Assembly (NCBI GenBank): GCA_015501585.1
Contig: JADNRY010000002.1
Location: 372,001-436,000, forward strand
DNA from: Rhodocollybia butyracea
Lineage: Eukaryota > Basidiomycota > Agaricomycetes > Agaricales > Omphalotaceae
Reading direction: 5' to 3'
DNA: 64,000 nucleotides
In this document: piece after piece, positions 1 through 12,000 of the stretch
Layout of the letters: every line of letters begins with the position of its first letter
Position numbering within the stretch: the stretch's first letter is position 1
Position numbers and translations under genes: made by a program
The notes under the pieces: generated by a model
What the model was told of the DNA's origin: nothing
What the model saw: the letters and a program-made list of their open reading frames with translations, nothing else
Databases searched by the model: none

Positions 1-426
1 TTTCCGATCTTGATGGGATTTTTGCAAAGGAAGCCTGGAAATCTGTTCGACTGCCCAATCTAGCATGTTTGAATATCGTAATTCATACGATGAGTACTAC
101 GTCGGTTGGGGCCGAGCCCTCTGTTAAACATGCTTTGGACGCATTGACAGATATGCTGATTTGTTCGGGTTGTTCCTTACGGAGGGCTTCTTACGAACTT
201 GTAAAGGGGAGCTTCCATGAACACTGATTATTTGCGAACTTTCTTGAAAAATCTTCCAATGACTCGAGTGCAGTTTAGGAGTGAAGTTCTTTGGACCCCG
301 GACTCAAAAAATGGAAGAACCATGACTAGCTGCGTATATGATATCCTGTCTTCCTTCTTTCTTGGTAGAACAAAACGAAAACGCGGTACCCGTTCACCTG
401 GCACCCTACCATCACTAAATCGCTGA
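1..426 (+). pseudogene. 3' fragment of an F-box/LRR-like gene
   Basis: The window opens inside a reading frame (from base 3, stop near 226) whose text, with phrases such as LPNLACLNIVI and a later DYLRTFLKNLP, resembles the leucine-rich C-terminal half of Agaricomycete F-box proteins. The second phrase lies in another frame beginning at 217, so the two halves are joined by a frameshift or an unrecognised intron. No F-box can be seen because the upstream part is outside the window. I infer a decayed or partial F-box-like gene; an unrelated leucine-rich protein is possible. Confidence 0.35.
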
Positions 427-944
427 AAGTAAGATAAAGGGTGGTAGGAATTTCAATCTATCGCCATCATTCCGGGACCCGATATGGCGTTTGAATGGTT
501 GGTAACCCGCTCGTCGGCCTGCTATCGAATCGTATGACCCTCGCCCATATGGTACTATATTCTCAGCTGGTACATATATTTTGAATCATTTCCAGGCATT
601 ACAAACTAAGTACCAGAGTAATAGAGGTATTCTAAGCCCCGATCAGAGTTGTACTACCTTACTATATGCTCACCACTAAAGTCCCACTGTTCCAATGTAT
701 TCAAAGCCCCAACCATGGTTGTAGTACCTTGCTATGTGCTCACCATTAAAGTTTAACTATTTCAATGTATCAAAAGCAAGTATCTCTCCGCTTTAAGTGT
801 GTCCGAGTCATATCCATGTGCGCTCGCCGCCGCTGTGCACTTCCGACCGCTCGCTGTAAATTGGAATTTACTCAAACGACTCGGATCATGTACTGAGTAA
901 CATCCCGGGTATACGTTTGACCACGACCTTGCCACAACTTCGTT
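427..944. other. gene-free stretch with a 70-bp tandem duplication
   Basis: No convincing reading frame on either strand. The only structure I see is the imperfect 70-bp tandem repeat at 628-767, listed separately. Confidence 0.5.
628..767. repeat. imperfect tandem duplication, 2 x 70 bp
   Basis: Unit 1 (628-697) and unit 2 (698-767) align base for base with roughly a dozen substitutions; both run from TATTC(T/A)AAGCCCC to ATTTCAATG or its variant. A third unit starts (TATCAAAAGC) and is lost. No function is evident. Confidence 0.75.
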
Positions 945-1529
945 ATGAATACTCCAGTCAAAAAGAAACCCAACGATGAGCTAATTGTCCCAAGCTCGCA
1001 GGAGGATGAGAGGAATTTTTGGGAGTAAGCATACTTTGAGTCTGCTCATTCATTGACTCACTACTATTTCACAGACTCGATCCCGATGCAACTCTTGTGT
1101 CTGTTAATTCCGAGTTGGCAGCACCTGGCCCTAGTAGTACAAAACCTACTACATCCCAGTCAGACTCAGACTCGGACTCGGATGCAAGAACTCCAATCTC
1201 ACCGAGAAGTCCTGGTATGTTTTAGTATGACTCCGAACTTGTAGACGTTGAGACTAATTTGGAGTCGGACAGCAATCTTGGCGCATCGTCGCGATCCCAA
1301 GCGCGTGGAGTTTAATCTTACACCTACCAACATGGATAAAGTTCGGCGCAGGGAAAATATGAAACTCGCGAGTTACGCTAAAACATTGGAAGAAGAAGTG
1401 AAACGGCTTCGTGATGAGCTACGATCTGCACATGTACAGTTGAAGAAGTTGGGTCAGGAAACTATCAGTATTTCAGAGCATACGGCCTCTGCCCTAGACA
1501 CGGCGGACCCCACACATTCAAGCTTTTAG
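945..1529 (+). CDS. small hypothetical protein with serine/aspartate run and C-terminal coiled coil
   Basis: Start at 945 (ATGAATACTCC). The first exon ends at 1024 with a GTAAGC donor and resumes at 1075 after ACAG, giving an acidic, low-complexity stretch (repeated SD dipeptides). A further short intron after 1216 is needed to enter the last exon, where a charged heptad-like helix (LEEEVKRLRDELRSAHVQL) runs to the stop at 1529. The family is not recognised. It lies just upstream of a minus-strand transposon-linked gene, and a C-terminal domain in the same orientation appears at 3,700-4,044, so it may be the N-terminal part of a host gene split by that insertion. Exon 2-3 joining is uncertain. 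Confidence 0.4.
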
Positions 1530-1668
1530 TGTACTACTACGTATACTATAAATCTAAATCAGTAGTAGCCCAGACTGAACTTGAAAAATCCTTATGATGT
1601 CACAGGATTTTAGTTAAATCGCGTGATGTCATGGATAAAATCAATTTGTAGTATGGTAAAGACAGTAT

Positions 1669-3533
1669 CTACATTGATGCATATCCATCTGAGTTGCTAT
1701 CTTCTTCCCCATCGTCCGGCCCTAGGTCATCATCAGAGCCCCCGCTGCCTGCAGACTCGGAATTAGATTTGTTAGAGCCGCTCTGATCACTGTCCTCTGA
1801 GTCGGAATCACTTTCCGACTTATCGCCAGATTCGGGTGAGTCAATTTCGGCGCCATCGTTTGGCTCAGTAGCTTCAGTGTTAGTAGTGGGTTGAGCATCA
1901 GTGTGACCCACTCCTCCACCAAGGTGCCGCATAAACATGTCTCGGTCAGGGAATCTGTAACCATATATCAGCTACTTGAGTGATGGCAGACAAAATCACT
2001 TACATATTCACATAGTACGATGCCCAGTCATCTGTTTCGTTTACGGGACGCGCTGCAGTAATTTTGGTACTTGCAAGTAGCTCGGATGTACGTCCACTCG
2101 TAAAGTCAGGAATGAGATGAGCGGCTCGTAAAACCAGAGATGGATCAAGAAATCCAAACGCGTAGTCATCACTCTCGGAAACAAAGCCTACTTTTGGTAG
2201 CCTCGCATGTTTGATCCCCCAGCGATACCCTGGCTCTTGACCCATCCACCGAACCCATAAAAATTCCATATGTTCCATTTTGTGTACCCCACCCGACTCG
2301 ATATTCAGCCAAATAACGTCTGCATGAAATATACCAAGTACACGAGCATACCAAAATGGGTGAGTACCTGGAGACGTGTCTGGAGAATGAACCATGACAA
2401 CGTTGTGATCAGTTCGAGGATTGATGACATCCTGATCCCGACGGACATTGTAGGTAGTGAAGTTGACGCGAAGAGTTTTTGTAGCATATATTTTCTGGTC
2501 ATATAAGAGGATCGAGTTTCGTTGTTCATCTGTGAATGATTCATGAGTATCACCATCAAAATCCCGCTCAAGAAAGCGTCCAAGGAGATGGTCTTGAAGT
2601 TTTATTTGAAAGTCCTAGACTCCCAGTCAGTTTAGTGCTGGCATATATAGATTTACCAACCTTCTTCGCCGGATCTTCATGAGTATCAGAGTGTAAAAAT
2701 TCAGAAAGATGGATTGGATGGTTTTTGTTTGTAGAAATGAAGTGATGCACATCGGGAGATACTTTTCTATCTTCCAGAAGTGTACTCATTTCCATGCCAA
2801 CGTGGTGTGGATGTCGACCAAGAGTTTGAGCAGATTCCGATAGCTTCTGCTTTCCTAATTTAATCTGCTTTTTCGCCTTCGTTAGAGCGGCCTTGGCCTG
2901 CTGAAGTTTCTTTGCACGGAGGTAATGCTTTGCGATTTGTTTCGTTGCATCACGTTTGTTGGTTAGCCCATAGAGCATTTTCACTGTACGATGGGCAAGT
3001 TCACCCTAAACAGTATTAGTTTTAAGAAGTATCACCGTTTATAAAATATATAGACTTACGATTTGAGTTGAGTAATTATCTGTGGTTCCAAACCAGCGAA
3101 TGAAGGAAACGTAGTCACCCATTGCATGCCATTTGTATGTGAAAAGGTTCAGCGTCCGTGGTTTCTTGGTAGGAGGTATGTTTGGGGCCGTTGCTATAAA
3201 GTATTTAGACATGACTTTGATACAACCAAGGACTTACACTGCTTTACTGGATTATTTGAAGTCTGGCGCGAATGAGCAACTGCTTGACGTCGAGCACGAG
3301 CATCTTGCTCTCGGGGTAGTTCGAAAGTGGCAAACTTTGAAGCAGACTTATCTCTGAAATCCCGCATGAGCCTACCGACTTCAGTAGTTGTTTTCTCCAG
3401 CCACTCGAGTGTTGGCTCAGTGTGAAGACGGAGTTTTTGCAAGGGCATGCCATTGAGCGAGACGGAATAATAACTTCATCAGACGCTCATTATGCTCATG
3501 CTCAAATAAGTGTTCAAATGCAGGTATCGCGCA
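1669..3533 (-). pseudogene. C-terminal half of a large Agaricomycete transposon-linked protein (Plavaka/KDZ-like context)
   Basis: Five exons read cleanly on the minus strand: 3533-3238, 3193-3060, 3005-2661, 2614-2004 and 1954-1669, all with GT-AG borders. They carry phrases I know from multicopy Agaricomycete proteins encoded in DNA transposons: YKWHAMGDYV, GTTDNYSTQIGELAHR, NFTTYNVRRDQDVINPRT, HPFWYARVLGIFH, FGFLDPSLVLRAAHLIP and DRDMFMRHLGGGVGH, then an acidic Ser/Asp tail. The exact transposase family name is an inference. No DDE core is present, because the N-terminal half is missing upstream of 3533. A run of five T at 3434-3438 (genomic strand) shifts the frame by one inside the first exon, so the copy is broken or mis-sequenced there. 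Confidence 0.6.
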
Positions 3534-3699
3534 CTGAAAAAGATTAAATAATACGCGCCGCAACAACGCTGAGATCTACAATCTGACTACTGTGAGTCCT
3601 CGTATGATTGCGTACGCGGCTGTTATGGTGTGCAAAATTCATTCTTTGTGTCTTTATCTCCTGCTTATCTTGCACTTCTTTAGCTTCGCTTTGGTCTCT

Positions 3700-4044
3700 C
3701 TGGTACATCCACCTGGGGAACCGACCGTTCATTCCCTTACGAGTCTTTCTACAATGCAATAATTGATTTCTTTGAAGATGTTGAGGTTGGCTCGGAAGAA
3801 GAAGAACGAAACAAGAAACTGCTGGCATGGTGGAACACGTATGTTTATCTCTGTTTCAATATAGTCCAGCTTTCTCATCTGTTATTGTAGGGCGGTTTTC
3901 TCTGGAAGCAACGACGGTTTAACGAACGATCAGTCACTGCAAGGATTCCGCAACACCCTGAGGAATATCAATGGGCAGCGTCGTGCTGCGAAAGCTGCAC
4001 GTCGCGCCAATTCGTCCAGCAGTGGCACCGAAATCGACATGTAG
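3700..4044 (+). CDS. partial DUF6698-like protein, C-terminal part
   Basis: Plus-strand exons to 3838 and 3891-4044, joined by a GTATGT...TTGTAG intron, give a continuous C-terminus with the phrases YESFYNAIIDFFEDVE and LLAWWNTAVF, then a basic Arg/Ala-rich tail. Phrases of the type LxxWWN near the C-terminus are typical of Agaricomycete DUF6698 proteins, often found beside transposons. The start is not visible and the upstream 150 bases are not clearly coding. It could be the 3' end of the gene that begins at 945, separated by the minus-strand element. Confidence 0.4.
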
Positions 4045-4638
4045 TGCGCCCACGTTGTAGTTTTTGTAGTACTTTGTGTCTTTTATTACACGCCAATTCA
4101 ATTTTTTTGCAATCTTGTTTCGTCTACCAAGTAATGATCTCATTATACTACGATACCATCAGAGCTTATGATGGCAGTACCTACGAAGGAGCTACCTTAC
4201 TCTCATCTCATTCCCAACAAGCAACATCATGGTATATATCTCAAGCGGATGGAACGATGGTACCTCATTGGAATGAGGTACCATGATGGTACATGTGTCC
4301 CAATGACGGGAATGCTTTATAATGCTAGGTGGGCGGGTAGCATTATGGTACTAACATTCTAGATATGGCGCTACATTACAAGACATTTTACCTCATGGAA
4401 ATGCATGGTCCAAGGGTCAGTGATTTAGTGATGACAGTGCTGGAAAACCACCGACGTTTTGCTGTAGATCGTTAATATTCACTAATAAATATATGTTTGC
4501 TGACTTCGATCCTTACCTCGCTATTTCTATGTGCATATACTGGCTATAGCTGGTACCCAGTTCATTGTCGGAATGATACTATCGAAATGTTCAAATTCGC
4601 TGCTTTGATGCGGTATTTTGCGCGCTTATCAACTTGAA
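4045..4638. other. intergenic, contains a perfect hairpin
   Basis: No gene seen. A 28-bp inverted repeat (4257-4284) sits in the middle, and imperfect copies of its ATGGTAC core recur between 4190 and 4350, suggesting a decayed foldback element. Confidence 0.4.
4257..4284. repeat. inverted repeat, 13-bp arms, 2-nt loop
   Basis: ATGGTACCTCATT, then GG, then the exact reverse complement AATGAGGTACCAT. Arms 4257-4269 and 4272-4284. Confidence 0.9.
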
Positions 4639-5961
4639 ATGTCTGCTGCACATCCCAACAAGCCTGAAATCCCCGAAGAACTATGGTTGGAGATCCTTCG
4701 AATGGTTTGCGATATCAATTCGCCCATGGAGGACGCGCCCAAGCTGCTCACTTTTCCTGTAGCTTTGGAAGCAAAGGATCTCCGTAAAAGAATGGTATGT
4801 TGTCATATGAGCAGAGTTAACTGGACGCAGACTTGATTGTAGGATATTCAACGGCGTATTATTCTGGTCCGCAAGACTTGGTACAGAATATACATGCCAT
4901 GTCTCTTAGAAGAAATAACTATTTTGGACTCTAAAGGACCTAATGCCACTGTGAACATCCTCAATAAATACACTATTGGACACATTGCCAAACGATTGGA
5001 TTTGTTCCTATGGAAGTCGGCCGACAAATATCCCATCGCTCGCCTGGATATGGATAGGTTTCGTTCTTTCTTTCGGCAATGTCCAAATTTACGCATCGTC
5101 ACATTACACAGTGTGTGGGACAACCTTGACTCCCTTCTTCCGCCCATCCTCGCATTGCCCAATCTACAGGTGTTGGATGTTGACAGATACCTAGGTCCGA
5201 CAAGAGCCCCTACAGATACTACTGTCCAAACCATAGCATTTCCTGCCTGCATAGATTTTATCACTCCCTTTTTGACGGTCACCCAACTATACCTAGGCAC
5301 TTCTTTTGGCCTCCTTCCAGATAACACATTCTCATTCCAATCCGTAACCTCCCTTCTCTTTGGAATCCATAATCTATCCTGGACAAATCGATCTAAGATG
5401 CTCGCCGACCGCCACCTTATTCCTTGTGTAAAATACGTAGGCATTCAAACCGCCTCTGTTGCGAAGTTTAATAATTCTTTGGTTGAATCTCCAATAAACG
5501 ATTCCATGGCATTGTATCTTCCTCCGTCCGTCCATACTTTGGGATTGTCATTCCATCAGCCCAAGGCCAAAACCCGAATCCCAACGTTGGTATAATCACT
5601 GGTGTTATTGACTGGGAGTACCATAGTGTTCTTCCGGGATACCTTGCAGTTGATTATCCGTCGTGGATTCTGTATGATGGCGAACATGGCGTGAACTCTG
5701 CCGAAACCTGAGCAGGATACGTGCAGATGGACTCAAGGTCATACGTTTGGGGGAGGAGTCTGCAATCGATCTTCAGAGCCGGCATGTTGCATTTGACTTG
5801 ATGAACAACACCCTTCAAGAAAAGGGATGGCGCTTTGAAGTAGGCGATATGTATGTATAAGATTTCCTCGATAATTTGTCGTACCGGCGATTGTTCAAAC
5901 TTTTTGACTGGGGTTCATGCTATGAAAAATCTGCAGGGAACCCACAGGTCATTGTTCCTAG
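4639..5961 (+). pseudogene. F-box/LRR-like protein gene, interrupted near the 3' end
   Basis: Exon 1 (4639-4794) begins MSAAHPNKPEIPEELWLEI, a typical Agaricomycete F-box-protein start (PEIPEELWLEILR). A GTATGT...TTGTAG intron leads to exon 2 (4843-5595), which holds leucine-rich text such as FRQCPNLRIVTLHSVWDNL. That frame ends in TAA at 5593. A C-terminus of the same style (TWRELCRNLSRIRADGLKV, then GWRFEVGDM) appears in a different frame at 5678-5850 and continues after an intron at 5937-5961. Between them lies a kinase-like fragment in a third frame, entered separately. So the last part of the gene is detached by an insertion or rearrangement of about 80-100 bp. The truncated product could still be made. 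Confidence 0.6.
5580..5711 (+). pseudogene. fragment of an aminoglycoside-phosphotransferase (APH)-type kinase
   Basis: In the frame starting at 5580, the translated text contains GIITGVIDWEYHS and then LAVDYPSWILYDG. ITGVIDWE is the metal-binding Asp motif of fungal APH-domain kinases (I(S/T)GxIDWE), and the following hydrophobic-aromatic text also fits that family. It is only about 40 codons, flanked on both sides by F-box-type sequence in other frames, and has no kinase N-lobe or HxD loop. I read it as a captured gene fragment. A chance match is unlikely but cannot be excluded without a search. Confidence 0.5.
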
Positions 5962-7461
5962 TATCACGAAGCATGATTGTATTTATGGCGAATAGCTCTG
6001 TTATGTATCCTCTCACCATTTCCTAGGTTTTAATCGATACAAGCGCTGTTAGAGTCTTAGCAGTTCCCCAGCTATCTTGAGCTATCCCTACAGTACAGCC
6101 TCGATGGCTACGAGTGACAAGGCAGATTATTGTGGGCGGCCATCAATCTACACGCTTGTACTTACTGTGGATATTACAGACCCTAACAGAGCTTGGGCGA
6201 AACAACTGGGTCAGGCAATATAGAGGCTAGAACGGTGAGCCTGTTACGCGGGTCAGTGCCTGGTCAGTGCCAAATTTCGCATGTATCCTTCCTACAGTAG
6301 CCCAGACTGGCAGATCAACAAGTGTTGCATACTACAGGCAGAAAGAATGAGCGTCCCGCGCAACTAATCAACTCAAACGATGACTCCGAGGATGCGAATA
6401 CCTAGGCTTGTCGCCATCTTGAACTTCTTTTGGTGGATGCCGATTCAGGGAACAGGACTATGAGTATGGGGCGGAGGGCAATGCCAACGGACATTTCTCT
6501 GCCAAGTTTGTCCCTTATCTTTCGTTGGGCAAGAAAAAGAGGGGTACACTCCATTCGGTACAGTGAGCCTGTAATAGTACACACGTTCGCGGACAGACCA
6601 AAGTAGTCTGGAGTGAGAAGGTTAAATCCTTGGACGTAAGTATGGACCGTAGAAGAAGGGCGGGTTGACTGGAGAAAAACAGAGGAAAATTAATTCAGGA
6701 ATGAGGCGTTTGAAACTCAGTCATGAGTGGTGATATTACCATGTACATAGATGACATTCAGCAAAAAAAAACCAAACTTCTTTCTCGGCAATGGTCTTCA
6801 CGCGCTTTCTGGTGTCTACGGGATACCAGTATACATGGGCAGGCTACTATCGCAAAAGAGCTGCTCAGCGCTGAGTACGCCTGTGCGACCTGATAGCGGA
6901 CCCAAGGCACAGCTTAACCATTTCGTCGATATCGTTTACTCGCCCTGCCGCCAATGAGACTGCCGTCGCACCTTTAAAAGCAATGGGGATTTGGTCTGTA
7001 GCAATGTCCACTACAAGTACTATGTTGGTACTACGTCAAGCTGGTCGCCGTAATGCTGGAATGCTGGTACGTTGAACTGTAATGATTTCATTTCCCGGAC
7101 TGCACTGTGAGTGGAGGAGGTAAATTATCCACAAGTGCAGGAGATTGCTAATGGACTTACACTCGCACACAATAACCTTGCTCTAAGAGCTGGATGAGGT
7201 GATTGAGGTTCTTCCCTTATTACTAGTATCACTGAGAATCCGAGTGTAGTAGAGTATCTATCCAGGAGATATATGAATATTCCAACCCGTGACGCTCCAT
7301 CGGAGATGCCGCTCTTCTTATGTACTGTAACTTGTGACCTTCATTTCTCACATTCAGACCGATACTATATAAGCCTGATCTTGATAATGGAATAAGGAAA
7401 TAGAAGCTCTTCTAACTCCAAACTCACGGTGACGACCAAGTAGTTCTCGGCATTATCGAAA
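5962..7461. other. gene-poor spacer upstream of the dioxygenase gene
   Basis: Only short open frames, none matching a family I know. A 40-codon frame begins at ATG 6103 with no supporting feature. The last few hundred bases should hold the promoter of the dioxygenase gene; no clear TATA box stands out. Confidence 0.4.
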
Positions 7462-8498
7462 ATGCCCGACGGAAGTGCGAACCAAAAACCCCAGTACGAC
7501 CCTACTTTCACCGACAATGTCATCAACGCCACAGGACCAGCGGCCAGCCCTCGTATGCAAAAGGTCATGGCCAGTCTCATCCGTCATGTGCATGACTTTG
7601 CACGAGAAAACGATCTCACAATCGACGAGTGGATGCAGGGCGTGCAGATGATCAACTGGGCCGGTCAGATGAGTAACGAGCGTCGCAATGAGGGACAGCT
7701 ACTTTGCGATGTCATTGGGTTGGAGTCGTGAGTCTGCGTACTTGTTTGTGAGTGTTGGATTGACAGAAAAATCTGCATAGTCTCGTTGATGAAATCACGA
7801 ACAAGCTGCTTGTTGGGGCGGACTACGAAACGACAAAGACCGCAGTACTGGGACCGTTCTTCCGCAATGACACTCCGCCTACAATGAACGACACTAGTAT
7901 TATCAAGACAATGCCTTCAGATGGCGAGGTCACTTATATGCATGGAATCGTGCGAGACGCCGCTACCAGTCAACCGATCGAGGGTGTCAAGGTCGATATT
8001 TGGCAGTGTAGTACCAACGGCTTGTACGAGCAGCAGGATCCTGAGCAGGCAGAGTTCAACTTGCGTGGAAACTTTACTACTGACAAGAATGGCTATTATG
8101 GGCTGTACTGCCTGCGTCCAGTGCCATACCCAGTTCCAGATGACGGTAAGTTGGGAATACATGCAAAAAGCACCACTAGGTTAATGGATATATGCAGGTC
8201 CAGCTGGTAAACTCTTGGAGCTCCTGGATCGTCACCCATACCGGCCAGCTCATATCCACTTTATAGTAACTTTCCAGCTTTTCCTCTTCTCGATGAAAAG
8301 CTAACTTTCTCAAAGGCAAGCAATGATCAATACACGCCATTAACGACGCAAATTTTTGACAAGAAAAGCAAATATCTTACCAACGACTCTGTGTTTGCGG
8401 TGAAGGATGAGTTACTAGTCGACTTTAAGCCCATGGAGAATGGGTCGAAGGCTTCCTTGGAGCTAGCATATGATATTCGTCTCGCGAGGAAATTATGA
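7462..8498 (+). CDS. intradiol ring-cleavage dioxygenase (catechol/hydroxyquinol 1,2-dioxygenase type)
   Basis: Four exons (7462-7727, 7781-8145, 8198-8265, 8316-8498) with phase-consistent GT-AG introns give 293 residues, a normal length. Members use non-haem Fe(III) and O2 to split catechol or hydroxyquinol between the two hydroxyls, feeding aromatic degradation to the beta-ketoadipate route. The N-terminal alpha-helical dimerisation domain (about 15-110) is followed by the beta-sandwich core. Both tyrosine and both histidine iron ligands are visible: Tyr171 (NGLYEQQ), Tyr205 (RPVPYPVP), His229 and His231 (RPAHIHF). DIWQCSTNGLY and the C-terminal KSKYLTNDSVFAVKDELLVDF-type text support the assignment. 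No signal peptide is seen, so it is probably cytosolic. Substrate choice (catechol or hydroxyquinol) cannot be told from sequence alone. Confidence 0.9.
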
Positions 8499-9021
8499 TG
8501 TCTGTACCTCGAAGAAGATTCTGGGCTAATACAACCGGGGAATGTTCAGTCAGCAGTGGATGGGCAAGTAAAGAGCTTCAAATATTCCATATTCACATGA
8601 TTCAATTTGTGAGTATTCAAGGAAAGCGTGAACAAATCAGTCCTCATGCATATCGCCAAATTTTAGTCTTTATTTAAGGTTCTTCGGAAGTTTTGTTCAT
8701 GTGCTGTGGGTGCAAAGTTGGTGCAAAGATCAGATCGCTATCAAGTCTAATAATAGCTTTGGCCTTGCTAAATTAGGTTTTTGGAATCCAAATAGGTCAC
8801 CTGACCGTTGCTGGTGAGTAATTCCCAAAGTTCCCGTTGCATAAGGACCCAGAATCTCTCTTGATCAACTCTTGGCTGTGACAATAGCCACAGAAGTAAC
8901 AGACCAAAACTTTCAAGATCATAGATTGTGATTGAGCAAATACGTGATTAATATATTAATAAGTAATCTGGCAGTAAAATAACGTGATAGAATTGAATCT
9001 TCCTATCCTTGTTAAACCCTG
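8499..9021. other. spacer between convergent genes
   Basis: 3' flanks of the dioxygenase gene (+) and the arrestin gene (-). AT-rich, with no coding signal that I can support. Confidence 0.5.
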
Positions 9022-12000
9022 TTAAACCCTATCGGCCATCACCACCTTAGTGCGCAGGATTTCCACAACATGCTCATAACTAGGCGGTGCCTGCCCAGCC
9101 TCGTCCATATGACCTGCCACAAGGTCTTCAAATTGACGCGAAGACATTGAATGCATCATTGAGGAGGAGCGAGATGTGGTGTATATCGATGAAGAAGCGA
9201 AGGCGGAGGTAGAGGAAGTCGACTGGGTGAGATTACTCGAGTCTGTTAAATGAGAGATTTGTGATATTTGTGAGCCTCCCGTGAGTCGTCGTTCGACTGC
9301 AGGTCCATTTGGCTTGGCGCCGCCGAAACTCAATCCTGATAGGCCGGAGAAGGAGGTTAATGAGGTGCGCTTCGCGTTCGTACTGGTGCGTAGGATGGAA
9401 GGAGGGTGAGTTAAGCTGGTGCTGGATTCGAGACCGGTGCTGGAGATACTCATCGAGGAAGAGGATATTCTTTTCTGTGAACGGGCCTTGTTATCTGGTG
9501 TTGTTGAAAGTGCAGGGTCTATCGTGATAGGTGGTGGTGGAGGCAGAGGCGCGAGCGGAGGTGAAGTAGGGGGAGGGGGAGGGAGAGGAGCTATCGGTGC
9601 TCGTTGGGCCCTTCGTCGGACCTTGACATTCGAGCGTCGTTTCTTCCCCATCTCAAACTCCTTGTCCCCTTCGTCGTGATTGTATTCTAGGTCTTGGTTC
9701 TCTTCGTATCTTTGAGGACGATCAGATGCTTTACATTCCCTTTGCATTCGCTCTATCTTTTGTTGTATCCTCTGCTGCTTCAAGAAGGCAGTCTGCTCTA
9801 GGCGAGCCTGTCTTTGACGGGCTTTAAAAATGCAAGGGCAGCAGACTGAGGTCGTCATTCCTCCCACAGATTGGTCAGGCATGCCGCCAGACTTAGCGGG
9901 CGAGGAAGACCAGGATGAACATGGGGCGGAAAATATGTCGGGAGATAGTGGTGAAATAGGCATTGAAGAAGGAAATAAACCCGAAGCCAAACCAAGCGAG
10001 TCAGATTCTATAGAATCAGATCCAGGCGGGGCGTATCCAGGTAATGTGGCAAATTCGGGGTTACACCGACACTATCGATGGTAAGAACAAAACATGAATT
10101 CGTTGTTAATGATAATCAGTGGAAGAGTTACTCACGGATAATATCTGTATCGGTGTTTGTACTACAATATCAAACAATTTCTTCTTTTTCTTCGGTTTCG
10201 GTTTCGATTTTGCATTCAATTCGGCTGCGTTCGTTTCCTTATTATGCCTAACCTTCTCCCAGTCAACAAACTCATCATCCCATCCACTCCTCTCCACGTC
10301 ATTTAAAGTATCAGCGAATGTCGTGCGTCCTTCGATATCTTCGGCGCTGTCGCCGTCCTCCTCTCCTTCCCCGGGATCAACCTTTTCAACTCTGATAATA
10401 CACTTCAGCAAATGACTTATCGTAATGTTACTCCTCCTATTCTTGTTCGAGGGTAGTAAACCTCGACCAATGTCGGTCAACTCTTTTGCCTTCTCTTTTG
10501 ATGTAACCTTTTCATCTCTTTTCGATTTATCACCCCACATGTCCATGCTCCACCTCCCGCTGGATCCGTTAGTTCCAGGTAAGTCGACATCCTGAGAACT
10601 CAGTTCCTCCCGCCCACAAGCTTGTGGTTTAGCAAAATTCGACGCATGCGCGAGAGGCAAAGGAAGACCAAGGGACACGGTCCATGGCCCTGGACCCATG
10701 AGTGAAGAAGCTAGTTCAGAGAGGGCGGTACGTGTTTGGTGTCTGCGTTGCCTGCTATGGCGTCTTCTAAATCCTGTTGCCTTGGGGTCAATAGCACCAG
10801 ATGATTCAGAATCAGACTCGGAGTCCAAATCCGAGCTATCAAAATCTTCCGAGTCTGAGCTATCCGAATCAGAATGGAACTCATCCAGATAATCACTCCC
10901 GCTCTCCTTCCTGGCCGCCCTCATCTGCCTCCTTACTTCTGCCCTCATAGTGCCATACAGAGGGCTTTTTCTCAAAGCATCGGGGTCGTCGGATTCAAGT
11001 GGGAGGATATGTCGGTGTTCTTTCCCTGTTAGAAAGTAAGGCAGTGTGAGAAAATGAAAGTAACGAGTTACAAAAGGGATAACACACCAGAAGAACCGGA
11101 ATCATCTTTCAGTGAAACTAACGGCATTGACAAAACCGGATCCGTACGCGCGACGCGCTTGAAGTGCGTATGGTATTCGATTTTTTCTGGATGTAAAGAA
11201 AAGAGATTTAGTGAATATAGGTGAAGAGGCAATTGAAAAACATACGTTCAATAACAACGCTCAGCCGATGTATCCTCACCTTCTCCAGGGGCATCAGCGT
11301 GAGTTCAATGGGTATGAACCCGCCGATAGGGAAGGAACGACCAGAGATTGTCAAGAGGTAGTGCAGGGCTCCACCGGGGGAGTTGGAGGTAGAGAAATTA
11401 AGTGAGTCTATTGATGTATGAGATCAATTGTAGTGGTGCTACATTGCACTTACTGTAAGGATTTGGGGGCACATCGTGTCCATGACTGGGAGTGTTAACG
11501 GGAGCCGGTGATGTTGGTGGGGGTGGAGGGAGGGGCCTCACAGGGTTTGATGTCGATGATCGAGGTGGTAGAGATAACGGAGATCTTGATAATGCTAATG
11601 TCGGTGGTGGAGGTAACGGAGGTCTCGATGTTAATATCGATGATGGAGGGGGTAGAGGCAATGGAGGCCTTAAAATATTACGACTAATGTTTGATGTACT
11701 GGAAGGACCAGGCGGTATTGGGGTCGACGTTCCACGTCCCCCACTTGCTGGGCCCCCATCCCAAGTCCGTTCCACAATGACACTTTCTCCTCCCCAGCCG
11801 CCTCCTCCTCCTCCATTCACCGCAGCTCCACCGGTACCCGATCCTCCTCCAGTTCCATCATCCTCGCAGGGAGCAGAAACGATATGAACCGGGCGAATAG
11901 TTTGCATCTGGAAACAGTATCAATGTAAAGTTTGAATAACCACGAATTCACCCACCTTGCTTGCAAATGCCCCCGGCCTGTGCACATGCGCTTTCAACTG

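Noticed and set aside
4848..5444. 198-codon minus-strand frame
   Set aside because: Lies opposite the F-box exon, which has clear family text and splice sites; this is a shadow frame.
9001..9030. GTTAAACCCT repeated twice, telomere-like
   Set aside because: Only two imperfect units inside a gene 3' flank; not a telomere array.
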